Shown here one piece after another: positions 1 to 12,003 of a DNA stretch of 64,000 nucleotides (its first letter is position 1; each line of letters starts with the position of its first letter). The translations under genes were made by a program, and so were the position numbers. The notes beneath the pieces were generated by a model. The model ran no database searches and had not been told where the DNA came from. It worked only from the letters and a program-made list of their open reading frames with translations. Origin of the DNA: Membranipora membranacea (taxonomy: Eukaryota; Bryozoa; Gymnolaemata; Cheilostomatida; Membraniporidae). The stretch spans positions 5,642,001-5,706,000 of the forward strand of contig OU612075.1 in the NCBI GenBank assembly GCA_914767715.1, read 5' to 3'.

Positions 1-244
1 CAACGTGAACAACGTGACTCTGGGGCAGTAACAAGACTCCTTTTACATCTGAGTACTATGTGAATACAACTCTGGGATGATCTGGGATTTTTTTTAATTG
101 TTTGTCATTGACTTGCAAGTAATTAAGGTTGAAATAGAATAACTAAGTAACTAAAATAAAAATGGGTTTATCAGATAGCTTGAGTTAAAACAGCCCAATA
201 AATAATTATTATTATCTTTATTCTAACTATTGATTTTCACATCG

Positions 245-312
245 TGTGTGCGACCACGGGTTTTGGTTTATTTGAGTTTAAAATCCACAAAAACCAAAAC
301 CCGTGGCCGCAT
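245..312. repeat. Short foldback (palindrome)
   Basis: Inverted arms built on CACGGGTTTTGG and CCAAAACCCGTGG surround a short AT-rich loop. The same foldback is present at the matching place in the inverted block (about 43436-43502), so it was there before the duplication. It is probably a small MITE. Confidence 0.7.
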
Positions 313-530
313 GACAAGGCTAGTGTTTAACCATTAAAAGTCTCGTTACATAAAAAGTGACAGAAAAAGATTGTGGTAAAAAATTCAGTAAAAAGAGTAA
401 AAAATCTATTGTTTGTATGATATGATGTCCTTGGTAGCATATGACAGCAATAAAGTGTTTCGGCGTAGTTCTGCAGCTATCTTTACTTCAGCGCTATCTT
501 TATCAACCTAATTTCCTCTTCTCTTAACAG

Positions 531-2292
531 GTGGTATGATAAAAGAGACACAGCCTACCTCGATATGGGTGATGAATATGCTCAGTGGTTCACAACTTAC
601 CTCGGTACCACAACGAGACTCGGATTTTCTCACCCTGTGATCGATCGCCGGATTAACCCCAAATTTATCTACAATCAGAGCGACAACTTACATCCTAAAA
701 CTAAGGTATTGACTTACATCCTGAAACTAAGATATTTACTTGAATCCTAAAACAAGGTTCCGTCTTACACCTCAAATTTTAGGTACTAACTTACATCCTG
801 TAACTAATCGATTCAGACTGTGAAATGCAGTTTTCTCTCACTTAACATGTTATGTTGCTGAATCGGATTACTTATTCAAGAATGTTCTGCAGCCAAATGA
901 CTCCTCGTTATTTACCTGATTTGCTGATTATTTTGAGCAAACAGCCACTCATCAATATCAGTGAGTCGTTGCCCACAAAAATCATTCATTTCTTTCACTC
1001 AACTCAAATTCATTTCGTTAAATTCAATGTCATGATATGCTTTTCATCTGAAAGTCTTTCATCACAGCTATTGATATATTGCAGGTGCTCTATGCCAACA
1101 GTCATCCATTCCTGATAGCTAGTCAAACATCCCTAGAGGATCTGAACACCAGACTGTCAGAGGCCATTCCTATGGACAGCTTCAGACCCAATATCATTGT
1201 GTCCGGTGATGATAACTTCGAACCGCAGCCTTATGAAGAAGTGAGTACTTTTAGATAATACCATACCAAAGCAAATTATCAGCTAGATTTTAGTGTAGCT
1301 ATTTGCAGGGTGACTTAATGTTAGCTAGCAACTAGCATCAAATTTGCGCTCGCTTAGCTGGGAGCTTATATAAAGTAAAAAGGGTGACTTAATTATTTCA
1401 AGAATATGCAAACTTTTTCTCCTCTGTGCTGTCCAGAACTGAGCAGAGACTGGACGTATGCTGCAGCAGGGTAGTGGTAGAACACCAGAGTGCAACATCT
1501 TCATTCCTGTCAATTAGTTTATATTCCTCTTTCTTTTCGACGATCGTTTAGAAAATGGTAACTTGTTTTGGCAAACTTTGTTTGTTAGGAGAGGAGGGTG
1601 CCCTCCCCCCCCCCCAAGGTCACAGCTAAAAAACCTCTTCTCACACAGCAGCAATGTCTGACAGGAATGTCATATATCAAAATCAATGAGATAATATTTT
1701 GTTACCAAGATAAATGGAGAGAAGTGGCTATTGGCACTGAGGCTGTACTGTACAACATAAGGGCGTGTCCTAGATGTCCCATGATCTATGTGGATTACCA
1801 GAAACATGAAATGAGGGCTAACAAAGAGCCAATGACAACGCTTCTCAAGTGAGTAGCCTGAGTGACTCGATGCTGTTTTATTGAGGGTGGCAGCTGATAG
1901 GCCCTGTTGTTACATTACTGATTTCTTGCCCAGTTGTGTATGACTACATACCTACAGTAAGACATATCGTTTGAAGGTTTTATCCCCAAAATTTAGTGAT
2001 ACTGACTGATGTTTTCCACAAATGGAATTCCATAGCTTTAAAAGGCACACATTTACAAGTCATTTACAAATTTTGATCGAACTGATCTATGGTAAACGGT
2101 TGTTATGGTTTTTGGTTTTTGAATTGTCCTTTCATCAACCAAAGAGGAGACAATTACAGTTTCTCCTGATTTTTATTATTCAGGTATAGGAGAGGAACAG
2201 TTAAACAGGACAAGAGCAAATCTGTATTTGGAATAAACTCTGCTCTGGTTAAATCTGGAGTCATTTCTGTCAATGATGTCGTTCAAGCCTGA
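531..2292 (+). CDS. MTARC: mARC / MOSC-domain protein, copy 1 (3' part; 5' exons outside the window)
   Basis: Four exons are visible: 531-705, 1085-1240, 1709-1848 and 2184-2292 (stop TGA). The family is the mitochondrial amidoxime-reducing component, a molybdenum enzyme of the outer mitochondrial membrane that reduces N-hydroxylated substrates with cytochrome b5 and its reductase. Evidence is the MOSC signature: SLEDLNTRL followed by FRPNIIVSG in the 1085 exon, and the RACPRC motif containing the cysteine that binds molybdenum, then NKEPMTTLLK, in the 1709 exon. Exons 1 and 2, seen in the inverted copy at 41.4-45.0 kb, would lie left of the window. Oddity: the acceptor before the 1709 exon reads CCAA then GAT, where the other copy has CCAG then GAT. 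The canonical AG is lost and the next AG, one base later, would shift the frame, so this copy may be a non-functional allele or paralogue. Family is sure; function of this copy is not. Confidence 0.8.
1555..1622. repeat. Foldback repeat with poly-C centre inside mARC intron 4
   Basis: The stretch contains the recurring AAACTTTGTTTGTTAGGAG motif, then a GC-rich centre with a long C run. Related copies with the core ACAAGCTTTGTT or its complement occur near 9180, 11945, 16935, 33620, 42140 and 48765. It looks like a dispersed MITE family. Confidence 0.5.
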
Positions 2293-2689
2293 ATTGAAGC
2301 CGTTAGTTTCATTTACCAATTATTGTGCTCAATGATTTTCTACTGTGCTACCTTCTCGGACCATTTGTGCTGCCTGGAAATTGTTTGAGTACGAGATATC
2401 AATCATATCAATATTTTTTCCAAATTTTAATCAAAAACAGTTTTCGATGTGTCTAAAAATCCTTTTTGATCAAGAAGGTTTTTAAAAAATTGATGAACTG
2501 AACACCATTCTGTCTATGCGTAGTTTAACAAGCTTTTATAGATTATATAAACAGTTCAGGGTTATACAGGTGCTTCCTATTGTATTATATTATACTATAT
2601 TATATTATATATGAAATATACGAATGAGTTATAAATGACAATACCGTGATTTTATTGGTACTCTCCTAACTATATACACAGTGAAAAAA

Positions 2690-4500
2690 ACTGACTGATT
2701 TTAGCAGTTGCTTGCTCTAACGGATGGTGGAAGGGCATAGACAGGATAAGCAAGATCTTCTTGTCCACCGATCACTTCAGATCAGGATATCGAGATTCTG
2801 TCAAGATTTGTACTGAAACTGGCAAACTACACACAAATGAGTCTGCAGATCAAGAGCGTCTTGAAAAGGCTCAATCAACAGCTGCCATCCATAATAGTTT
2901 AACCCACCAACAAGGAGACAGATCCCCATTCCCTTTTACTAAGGCGGCTGACAGATTCAAGGGAGGGTGCCTATTCAGATGAGAACCCTCGTCAATTTGC
3001 ATTATGGTCAGGGTAGCTTTGACCATAGAACAAGTCTCTGTGGCGGACACTAACAGACTGAACTGATGTCTTTAAATTCAAGTGACAAAGTGCTGGAAAG
3101 CTTGAGATCGGTCAATATACGTAAAAGTACTGGACCTGACAACATCTCGAATAAGCTGTTGAAAACTGCAGCGTACAGCCTCTCAGAGCCTCTATGCGAT
3201 CTGTTTAACAACTGCATTTCTCAGGGAGTCTTCCCTAATGTATGGAAGTTGTCTACCATCATCCCTATTCCGAAGAATGCAGGGGCGAGCGAGCCAAAAG
3301 AGTTCCGTCCGATCGCACTCACCCCTACAATATCTAAGGTATTTGAAAAGCTTCTGCTACAGTTTCTCAAACCATGTCTCACCGATAATACTCAGTTTGC
3401 ATATCAGCAGCACCGCTCCACTGAAGATGCACTAGCATCCCTACTAGACATAGTCACAGAACATCTTGACAATAATGCTAAGAATCATGCGAGATGTCTA
3501 TTTATAGAGTACTCAAGTGCATTCAATACTATCAGCCCTACCACACTCTGCAACCAGCTGCAAGAAACCAGTCTGAATCCCTCAATACTCAACCTTGTAT
3601 ATGACTTTATGACAAACCGCTCTCAGAACTTTCTCACTGAACAGGGCCTCTCATCTGCACTAACTACCTCTGCCGGAACTCCACAAGGTTGTGTTATCAG
3701 TCCCCTTCTTTTTTCAATATATGTACAGCATATGCCTAAGCCTAGCTCTGGTAACTTTCATCTGATTAAATATGCTGACGACACAGTATTGATTGAGCTT
3801 TTGTCAGAAGTGATGTTTCATGTACGGGTAATGCTGCCCAAGATTTGGCTGGTTGGTGTCATGATAATGATCTATTTTTGAATGTGTCAAAGACAAAGGA
3901 GCTTGTATTGTGCAATCTTAGAGACAATCCTGTACATGATAGCTTAGTTATCAATGGTAATAATCTAGAGCAGGTTGACAGTTTTAAATACTTTGGCACT
4001 ATTATTGACAAAAAGCTTAAGTTCCAAGAACATTCCATCGAAGTCATCAAGAAAGCCCGCAAGAGACTTTACATCATGAAGAAGCTGTATTCAATGCATA
4101 TAGCTGTGCCTCTTAGAATGCTATACTACTTTTATTGAATGTATATTTTTGTACCACCTTAGCACTCTATATGGCCACTTATCCTCGTCATCTAGGAAAT
4201 CGCTCAATAGAGTTATAAGCCTCGCAGGCTATCTAGTTAGCTGCAAGTTTGACACCATCGAGGCAATATACGAAAGAGTGATGAGAACAAAATGCCTCAG
4301 ACTCGTAGCTACTGACCACGCTGACCCAGTATTTATATTTGATAAACTTCCGTCTGGTCGATACAGAGCAATAAAAGCGAGGGTAAACATAAGAACTGAC
4401 TGTTTCCGATCCCTCTGTGCAGAAGTTAAATAGTATACTTTTTTAGCCAACTAGTGATAATTCTTACTGTTTATTTTTTTTTTTCAATTTTTAAAACCAA
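2690..4500 (+). mobile_element. Decayed non-LTR retrotransposon (CR1/L2-type LINE) with reverse transcriptase
   Basis: Reverse transcriptase is readable in three overlapping pieces: 3066-3881, 3845-4138 and 4149-4433. Seen in order are a GPDNIS motif, the fingers motif with PIPKN and FRPIALTPTISKVFEKLL, an RST box, a first catalytic block FIEYSSAFNTI, TPQGCVISPLLFSIYV, and the second catalytic block KYADDTVL. The last piece matches the C-terminal tail of CR1/L2/Rex elements, ending LPSGRYRAIKAR. It is dead: frameshifts near 3840 and 4138 break the frame, and the first catalytic aspartate appears as glutamate (FIEY where FIDY is usual). No endonuclease domain is readable upstream; 2690-3060 seems to be older element sequence that also occurs near 40480-40900 and 51470-51690. 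Assignment to the CR1/L2 group is from motif style, not a tree. Confidence 0.85.
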
Positions 4501-6206
4501 CCAGACCAAAACTTTTTAATGTTTACACCATAACTTTTATTGCTCAGCGAAAACAAAAAATTTCTCAAATATGAGACTGTAATAAACGATGAGAGAATGA
4601 GAGAGAATAATTATTGAAGAAACATTATTGCTATCGAATATTAATCACCAATGACCTATGTGTATAGATGTGAGTCGTGCTACCATTTTGCATATAAAGA
4701 TAACTCCAAATTGTTTAAACTCAATTTTTGGCTCCTTCATCTTGATCGCAAAAACAACATTACGAATATTATGCTCATGAGTGCGCCAAGTTAAGGCTTC
4801 CAGTTTTCAGCAATTTCCGTTTAATTATCAGAAGGTATCAATGTCTTTATTATTAATCCTTTACCCCCACCTCATGAAAGTAATGTATTTCTTTTGCCAA
4901 CTAAAATTCTGGAGGAAAAATTATTTTTGCACATTTAGCTGCCATTTCGATGACAACCTGGCATTAAATACTCTGATGTAATAGTTGGTGAATAGTAAGA
5001 CCCAATATCTATCATCGGTAGCACTTTGGGGGGGGATGTCTTAATTTAGAAAGAATAGCTGACAGCAGCTTTGTGATTATGATCAAGGGGTGTAAACTGA
5101 AACCCTTCGCCCCGCACTTGCCGCAGACTAGATTGGAAGACTTCCCAATGTCCAGGAAGGAGAAAGATCATGGAAGTTAAATAAATTGTCCAATGGTGCC
5201 GCTAATTAATTCCGTTCTCTCTATGAATTAATGTACTATCTTGGAGCAGTAAATGTTGGCCATAGTTCACTTAAGCTAGGTTAGGGATGGCTTAGCAAGA
5301 ACTTAGTTGTAGCTAATAGCATCCAATATAAAGTAAAATGGTTGCAAAAATGTTAGCTAGCCTTTAATTTAGCTATTTTCACACTTTAACCTTTACCTCT
5401 GCGAACACTATAATGGTAATCATATTATTTGCTCCTTATTTTATTTGTTTCATCATCTAACCTTGAATATAGAGGAGTTGAATCAGAAACACTTGAAAGC
5501 TTTCATGTCAGAAAAACAGTCTAGGATACAATTGGTGGTAAGTGGCTCTGTTGTACTTTATAAGAACCAATGGGACCAGCACCAATATTAGGCTGGAAGA
5601 TTTTGCTGAAATATTGCACAATCCAGAAATCCTCTGGAAATAACAATCTTTCAAAATCTTGTGTGGTATTTACGATATTTCGCTGATAAACAGTATGTGG
5701 TAATCTAAATAGTGCATTGTGATATCTAATAGAGTCATATATTTATTTATTTCTATATTAAAAATAATATTTACATGAAATAATGAAATGAATTTGTCAA
5801 GATGGCATCAGAAAAGGCGTATGTGAAAAATTTGATATTTACAATAAGCATAGAAAAGATGAAAATGAACAATTAAAGCAATTGGAAGACCAAATATAAC
5901 AACTCAGTTATGTGAATAGATATCATAGAGTTTCCATTATCATAGTGCTAATCTTGTAGTTGCAGACTTCCATCTTGGTCGGGCTTGACACACAAATCAT
6001 TTTTAAACGCATAACTATATAGAAGATTTATCATGAATACTTATAGATTTTCAAGGTTAAAAGACAACTCTATTTTTATATGAAAATCTTCATAAATCCT
6101 ATACCTATACAATACTTAGCTTGCATTCAAGTCACCAAATTTGATATAAGTACATAACATGAAGTCAAAGAAAGTCGTTGCTCATCTGTTATGCATAGCC
6201 TGAGTG
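4434..6206. other. Non-coding stretch between LINE and MED27
   Basis: I see no exon here. It is AT-rich; from about 4608 it aligns directly to 58703 onward with small differences, so it is the left part of duplicated block B. Confidence 0.6.
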
Positions 6207-9200
6207 TCACCGAGCCGCTGAGGATGCACATTGAGGGTGGTACTTAGCGGGTGCCGTAGCTTTATCAAACCCTCGTGCTGTTGGTGGCAGTCCATTGTTT
6301 AATATCTTATTACAGTACTGACATTCGGCTGTGAACAGGTCTTTGTAGGTATGCAACCAATTCTAAAAAAGTAAGCAGACAAAAAATTACATACACACTT
6401 GCGAATGTGTTGGCTCTGACTGGTTGGTGAGAGGGAGAGAGCCAATACCAGCTCAAATGGTTCTTTCCTGAAAGTACCTATTGATATATATATAGTTAAC
6501 GTGAAAGAAAAACAGTTTCACTTTCACTATAACTCAACAGGTACTTTCAGTGACCTGACGCTGGCTCTTTTCCCAACCCAACAATGAACCAATCAGAGCA
6601 GAGAAAAAAGTTGAGATTTAAATGCACACAAAACCTAAAATAGCAGAAAGTCATTAAAATCACGTGAAGAAAAAAGAAAGTTCCCTTATCGCAATGGCGG
6701 AAGAAGATAAAATAAGGAACTATAGACCCCGAACATAGACAGTGAACTGAGATTCACATAATAATAATATAATGAATCAGTTGAAATTGTTAAACTTTTA
6801 TTGTTTCAAAGTAGGGCAGGTCTATTAAAGGATAGATTATCTTTAATAAGAAAATATTGGCATGGGTCATCTTCATTTGAGGAAACTCTAGCCACGAAAT
6901 GGAAACTTTAAATACACACCAAACCTAAATTAGCAGAAGGGCATTACAAATGACATTGAAAAATAAAGAAAAACAGCTTGATAGCACTTATGGGAGAAGT
7001 TAAAATGAGGAACTAGAGACATGGCATGTCGATAAATAATCAAGAACATCAGTGCAGGAATTTGGGGACATACTGTGTGCAGGGAGAATTCTCCCTGCTG
7101 TGAGCGTGCCGGAAATTCAACTGTTTCTAGGAGTTGCCCTCTTTATATCAATGAGAGGGTAATTCCAAGAATGCGTGCAATGATTGAAATCAATGAAATG
7201 CGTGGGGTAAAAATTATGATGAGGGAATGGCAAAGATTCTTTCAACTGTCTATCCTCATCCTGGCACATTCCCAGCTCATATTAGTCTTAGAATATAACA
7301 ATCTATGAATTTTGGTTGCTTCAATTAATAAAAATGTGTAATAATAATAAAATTTAATAATACTTAGAGGATCACATTTACTATTCAGAAGTTGGAAGCA
7401 AATTTTAAAGAATTACTAACTGAGTCTATTTTCTTTGATTTTGGAAATTATTTTTGTAAATTTCATGAGCAGCATGTGGTGTATACACCATTATTGCATA
7501 TACATATATAAATCATAAATCTTCTGTTTATGTGTTTATGGTTGATACTAGCCAGTATGCTGGCTCAGATTGGTGAGTGGAGAGAAGAAGAGCCAATGCC
7601 AGGTTATATGGTACTTTCAGAAAAGGATATTCGACCTTGGCGTTGCCAAACTTATAATATATGAGTAATATGAGGTAAGATGAAACTCAGACACCCAGAT
7701 GTTGTTTCGTACCAACAAATCTTGGATCTCTAAGCAGGCCTCTCTACCGCTTGCACTATCAGGCAATGTGATCACAGAAAGTACAAAGAGTACTTCCATT
7801 AATAAAAAGTTGGGCAACGCAAAGTCGAAGGTACTTTCCTGAAAGTATTATATGACCTAGCATTGGCTTTCTTCTCCCCACATACCAATCAGAGCCAAGA
7901 CATTGGCTGGGTGGATACTTACAACAAGATGATAAAGATTCAGATCAGGACACAGCGGATTGTTGAAGTGTAACATGGCGGATTGCGCGTGCTGAGAGAC
8001 CAACTGGAACACCTTGTGCTACAAACAATGATTTTATACACAAGGTGATTGTATCTTACTTATCAGGTGGTAAATTGTGCAATTTTTGTCAATGCCAAAA
8101 CTTGTTGGTTAAGTGTTAGATATTTTGACACAGGTATATTGTTACTTTATTGGTGTTTGTATGAGCATCCATGTCTTGATGATAGTGTCTGCTTGTCATG
8201 GGAGATTGACCAGCTATCTGATGATCCATCTCGATGATATACAGGGCTTTTTTATTCTTATGAGCATTTGGATATATAGTCACTATATAGTGACTAAATA
8301 GCATAGTCACTATATAGTGACTATATAGCATAGTCACTACAGTGACTATTTTATAGTCTGTTTCATAGCCTTTTACATAATCATTTGAAGAATTTATTCC
8401 TTATACCCGTACATGTGGATTTGCCTTGATGAGGATTTTGAATATCTATCATAATAACCACTTAATATTCAAAGTAATCAAACTGTAGACCTCAATATTC
8501 TCTTCTCATAAGGCAAAAAAGACACATCTGAAAGCTGGCCCAGGACATTATGGTAAACACATTTTCTCTCTGACTTTTTATCTCTCTCTAAATTTTCAGA
8601 CAAAGATAATCACCTTAGACCCGCTCCATATATCAACTTGTCCGTTATCCAGACTTGTAGACTCAGCGAAGCCTTTAGCCAATATCCTCTCAGGTAACAA
8701 CCCCCTGAATACTATTATTACCTTCATCATCTTCTCTGAAATGAAGCACAAAATGTAGCGTGAGTTTTGTGTAGTACATATTCAAAATTACGTTGGCTAT
8801 TCATTCTGTTTGTAGAGTCATACCATACCTCCAAATCGATTGATAGTCATGCAGGCGCAGCAAATATAGAGACTTTGGAGAACTGTTGTTTTTTGCGCAG
8901 TGGAAAAGATTAGCGATCCAGCAATATTTTTTGAATTCTGTAAATGTCATGTCATGTGACCTGCAGTATGTCAGCAACACATGCAAATCATAAATATCTG
9001 GAAGAGTGGTTATTATCCAGCCAGACCTCCGCAAATTATGTCCAAACTGTACTTCAGAGAACAACATGAGAGATTGGAAGTTTATAAAATTAATTATATA
9101 GAAGCTAATAAAATAAAAGGTATAATGTTGAAAATTGATAATAATGGACAATGTGCCAACGCATATACTATGTTAGCCTGTTGGACAAGCTTTGTTTGGG

Positions 9201-11163
9201 GGAGGGTACAAACCTCCCCTCAAAAGCTTTTCAAAATAGGAGAATACTATTTTAGAGTATATATAGGTTTTATCCATGGCACTGATACATCTTTACGCTT
9301 CATACCTATAGTCAAGACAAGAACTGTTGAGTCACCAAGCGGACGATAGTAGTCTAGCTTAGTATCCTGATGTTTGTGTTCTAGACTAGTTTTCAGCCTA
9401 CTGATGATACCATCTACGTGGGTCGGGGGCAAATTGTGTACCTCACGTTTATTGCGCTTAGCCATTAAACCTGTAAAGAAGAAGAGAATTACAAGTATTT
9501 AGCTCTGATGCTAAGCTTGCAACAGGATAGGTGGCTTAGACGCTATGCAGATAATTTTAAGTTTTCCTGTTTCTCAAAGTCGGTGATTCAAGACAAATCA
9601 TAAGGTTTCTCAAAACTTTTCCACAAAAATGGAATGTCGGTTAATCACAGTATCACATAAGAACTCATATGCTAACAGTTTTCAAGTTGAAGCAAAAAGT
9701 TGGTGTTGGTCTCCATTGTTATAAATATTGGAGTCAAAGTCACAACAATCCCAAGTTAGCCAATGTGTCGACTCTGATATATCAGATTTCTTATAAGTTC
9801 AATTTCAGTCCTCAATTCATGTCCATACATCATGACATTCTTAGGGTTTGTTGTCATTTATGTATCTAGGTCACTTAGCGTTACCGTTTGATGGTCCAGT
9901 TCTTTTGAGTTGGTTGTCTCTGAGAAGACTGCTGGCACACATAGAATACTCCTGCATCCTCTTGGTCCAAGTGTATGAATTTAGCACATTGTGAAACGAC
10001 TGAAACAAAGTCACAGCTTCATTGTTTAGAGAAGAACGTAACCGAGCAGATCGAACCAGTGAAATAATCAATAGTTCTGAACAATGGCCAGAGTGATGAT
10101 GTATGTCACTTGATATTAATATTCTGGCTAGAAGGTGAAATTTCCAAGATTGAAATCTCAAAATGCTATCCTTTAGTTATAGGCCTAAATATCAATGACC
10201 ACAAATCACAGCATTAGTTTAAACAAACCAATAATTTGCTCAGCAATGGTCAGATTTAAAATTTGACAGGATAGCTGCCGGCATCAGTAAATACTCATAA
10301 CCTTATCATTGTGCTGGCTCTAAGCCAACAAAGTAACCACTGGTAACCATGACAACAAACCTCAAAGCTCTCATTTTCTGGTTCTAATGATAAGGCCATA
10401 GTGTTGATAGACTGGGGAGGATTGTTGGAAGGAAGAGAGTTTCCGGCATTCTCGAGTTCTGTGAAAGCATTGTCCATTGTAATCAGTCGCTGTTGGATAC
10501 CGCGGAGGTAAGCCTGGTTCTCCTGACCTTCTGATGGCCCTGAAGGACAGAATAGCGATAATCAAGCTCAATGACTCCATAACTACTAACATTGAGTATT
10601 GAGATGCCACCTTTGGCCACATAGTAACTGGAATCAGCTGCTAAACAAACGCAAATTACTGAAGGGCTTCAACTTGAATTTTTTCAACAACACGAGTTCA
10701 TCTGACGCTAGCAAAGGTTTCAGGCATAGTACAAAATCAGACATAAACTATGGGTCCAGCAAAAGAGAAACCAATGAGTACAATTTGCAGCAATTGTAAG
10801 CCTATATATAGCCAAAAGCTTGTGTGAGATTTGCTTCTCAAAATTGCTCCTCTGAAAAATCAGGAAATTTACAAGCTAGGCCTACAATCAAGAGGTTATT
10901 TATATTGAACTGAAAGGAAACACTCTACTTAATAGAATGAACGACACATGTTTTCAAATTCGTATCTATTGGAGAGAAGAAACTAATATCCACTAATATT
11001 ATGAATGGTTGGTTGGCCTACTATCAGTATCTATCATAAAAATAAAATACTCACCATTGCCAAGACTGTCAAACAATGATTGCAAACTAACTCTAAGCTT
11101 CTGTAGATGTTTCAGACTATTCTTTATGTTCTCAGCAGCCTCAATATCAGCAGTAACATCCAT
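6207..11163 (-). CDS. MED27: Mediator complex subunit 27, complete gene
   Basis: Seven exons on the minus strand: 11055-11163, 10361-10539, 9885-9999, 9306-9470, 8614-8735, 7923-8018 and 6207-6362. All phases agree and give 313 residues; human MED27 is 311. Recognisable blocks: the N-terminal helix starting MDVTADIEAAENIKNSLKHL, TWTKRMQEYSMCASSLL, THVDGIISRLK, RPLGDSTVLVLTIG, KVIIVFRGLLPERI, GQVDIWSGSK, VFQLVSQHAQSAMLHF, and the zinc-binding C-terminal end CQYCNKILNNGLPP followed by YHPQC. MED27 sits in the upper tail of Mediator and helps pass activator signals to RNA polymerase II. Start chosen at the only Met before the conserved helix. A second copy lies at 60.3-64 kb; a CBP-type KIX gene lies just upstream on the same strand. 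Intron 6 and intron 5 hold MITEs and a SINE. Confidence 0.93.
6411..6605. mobile_element. MITE with inverted arms (TTGGCTCTGA family)
   Basis: The left arm holds TTGGCTCTGACTGGTTGGTG and GGTTCTTTCCTGAAAGTACC; the right arm holds their complement with GGTACTTTCAG and CAATCAGAGC. It lies in MED27 intron 6. Relatives sit at 7555-7915 and 37796-37880, and half of the element remains at 60500-60600 in the right copy. Confidence 0.65.
7555..7915. mobile_element. MITE of the TTGGCTCTGA family carrying a SINE-like centre
   Basis: Inverted arms at about 7560-7620 and 7835-7910 (CTGGCTCAGATTGGTGAGTG against CATACCAATCAGAGCCAAG, and GGTACTTTC in both arms) flank a centre of about 210 bp that includes a tRNA-like minus-strand segment. 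It abuts MED27 exon 6. The matching structure persists at about 60960-61350. Confidence 0.6.
7690..7795 (-). mobile_element. tRNA-derived SINE fragment inside a MITE
   Basis: Read on the minus strand it has an A-box-like TAGTGCAAGCGGTAGAGAGG followed by a B-box-like GGTACGAAAC at tRNA spacing. The relative at 13135-13235 shares TAGTGCAA and the GATCACAT stretch before it. The right-block copy is at about 61085-61195. Confidence 0.5.
8272..8350. repeat. Tandem self-complementary AT-rich repeats
   Basis: The 20-nt palindrome TAGTCACTATATAGTGACTA and close variants repeat three times, separated by AATAGCA. The right block (61738-61812) has a rearranged version containing TTGACTATATAGTCAA. Confidence 0.75.
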
Positions 11164-11492
11164 TTTTTTCCAATTGATAGTTTGGCAGTAAGAAAAGGTA
11201 GAAGTGAAATCTTGGAGAAGAAAAAAAGTTATTTTCACTCACTGTAAAGATAAATTAGCCTGATTGCAACACATATTGGTGAGTTGGATATGAATTGTCC
11301 GTCCCATCTAAAATGGATTATGGTGGTTTGGATCTCAGTCGTTCACCTTTGTTGGACCTTGAGGAAGAATGGAGAATTATGTTTTTTGTGGGTTGTCTCC
11401 TTCTTGAGTAAGGGAGCACGACTCCTAATAACAAATTGCTCCTTTCTCATTCTACTATCCGCAGGGACAGTGGTTATTGGCAACATAGCCTA

Positions 11493-11578
11493 AGTGCTTA
11501 GACAGCTCAATTGTGAGTTAGTGGCATAACATTGTGTAATGCCACTTACGCGCAATGGCACCTTCTGAGCACTTAGAC
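11493..11578. mobile_element. Small TA-flanked MITE (TAAGTGCT family)
   Basis: Arms CCTAAGTGCTTAGACA and TCTGAGCACTTAGAC are flanked by TA on both sides, as after Tc1/mariner-type insertion. Relatives lie at 17611-17718 and 18912-19027. Confidence 0.65.
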
Positions 11579-11939
11579 TATTGGCAACAGGGAGTAGGCA
11601 AGGTTTCTTTTAACCTTCTGTTTCAATATATTGCTCAAGTATCGAAACAATACAGGAGACGGGAGAATTCATTTCATTCTTAAAAATACCATTAATAATA
11701 AGTCTGATCTAACATCGATTAAAGGTAATGCTTTCGATTGAAGCAATATGTTAGCTCCTTGGATGAAGGGATATATCGGATTGAATGCATCAGTACTCCA
11801 TCTCAGAGCTCTGCCCTTAGGTCTTTGGTGCTGTTAACATTTATTCAAGTTTATAAGAATATGATTTTAAGAGCGCCAATATTAATATCAACACCATATA
11901 AAAACAATTATCCTGCTATGATCAACTGATTACAGCACT

Positions 11940-12003
11940 AAAACTAGCTTGTCTTGACAAGCTTTGTCAAGCCCCACCGAACAAAGCTTGTCAAGACAGC
12001 TTA
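11940..12003. repeat. Foldback repeat (TTGACAAGCTTTG family)
   Basis: Arms CTTGTCTTGACAAGCTTTG and CAAAGCTTGTCAAGACAG form a near-perfect hairpin. The same core occurs in partial form near 16935 and 33620. Confidence 0.65.

Larger units (their letters stand above)
1..3060. repeat. Duplicated block A (inverted match at about 40480-43695)
   Basis: The whole stretch, introns included, aligns in reverse orientation to about 40480-43695. It covers mARC exons 3 to 6, the poly-C-rich foldback in intron 4, the AT-rich tract near 2580-2610 and the LINE remnant from about 2690. Differences include exonic substitutions (for example RRINPK against RQMNPK), so the copies are not identical. Confidence 0.85.
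4608..9966. repeat. Duplicated block B, left copy (direct match at 58703-64000)
   Basis: About 5.36 kb aligns in direct orientation to the last 5.3 kb of the window and includes MED27 exons 4 to 7 and most of exon 3. The main structural differences are about 600 bp near 6515-7112 present only here, and a 571-bp element at 61927-62497 present only in the right copy. The match runs off the right edge, so its true end is unknown. Confidence 0.9.

Noticed and set aside
3066-4433. Functional reverse transcriptase gene
   Set aside because: Frameshifts, an internal stop and a changed catalytic residue show it is a dead LINE.
8600-8700. Plus-strand exon with a good AG and GT pair (8600-8694), also in the right copy
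   Set aside because: The minus strand of the same bases is MED27 exon 5, with conserved protein sequence and correct phase.
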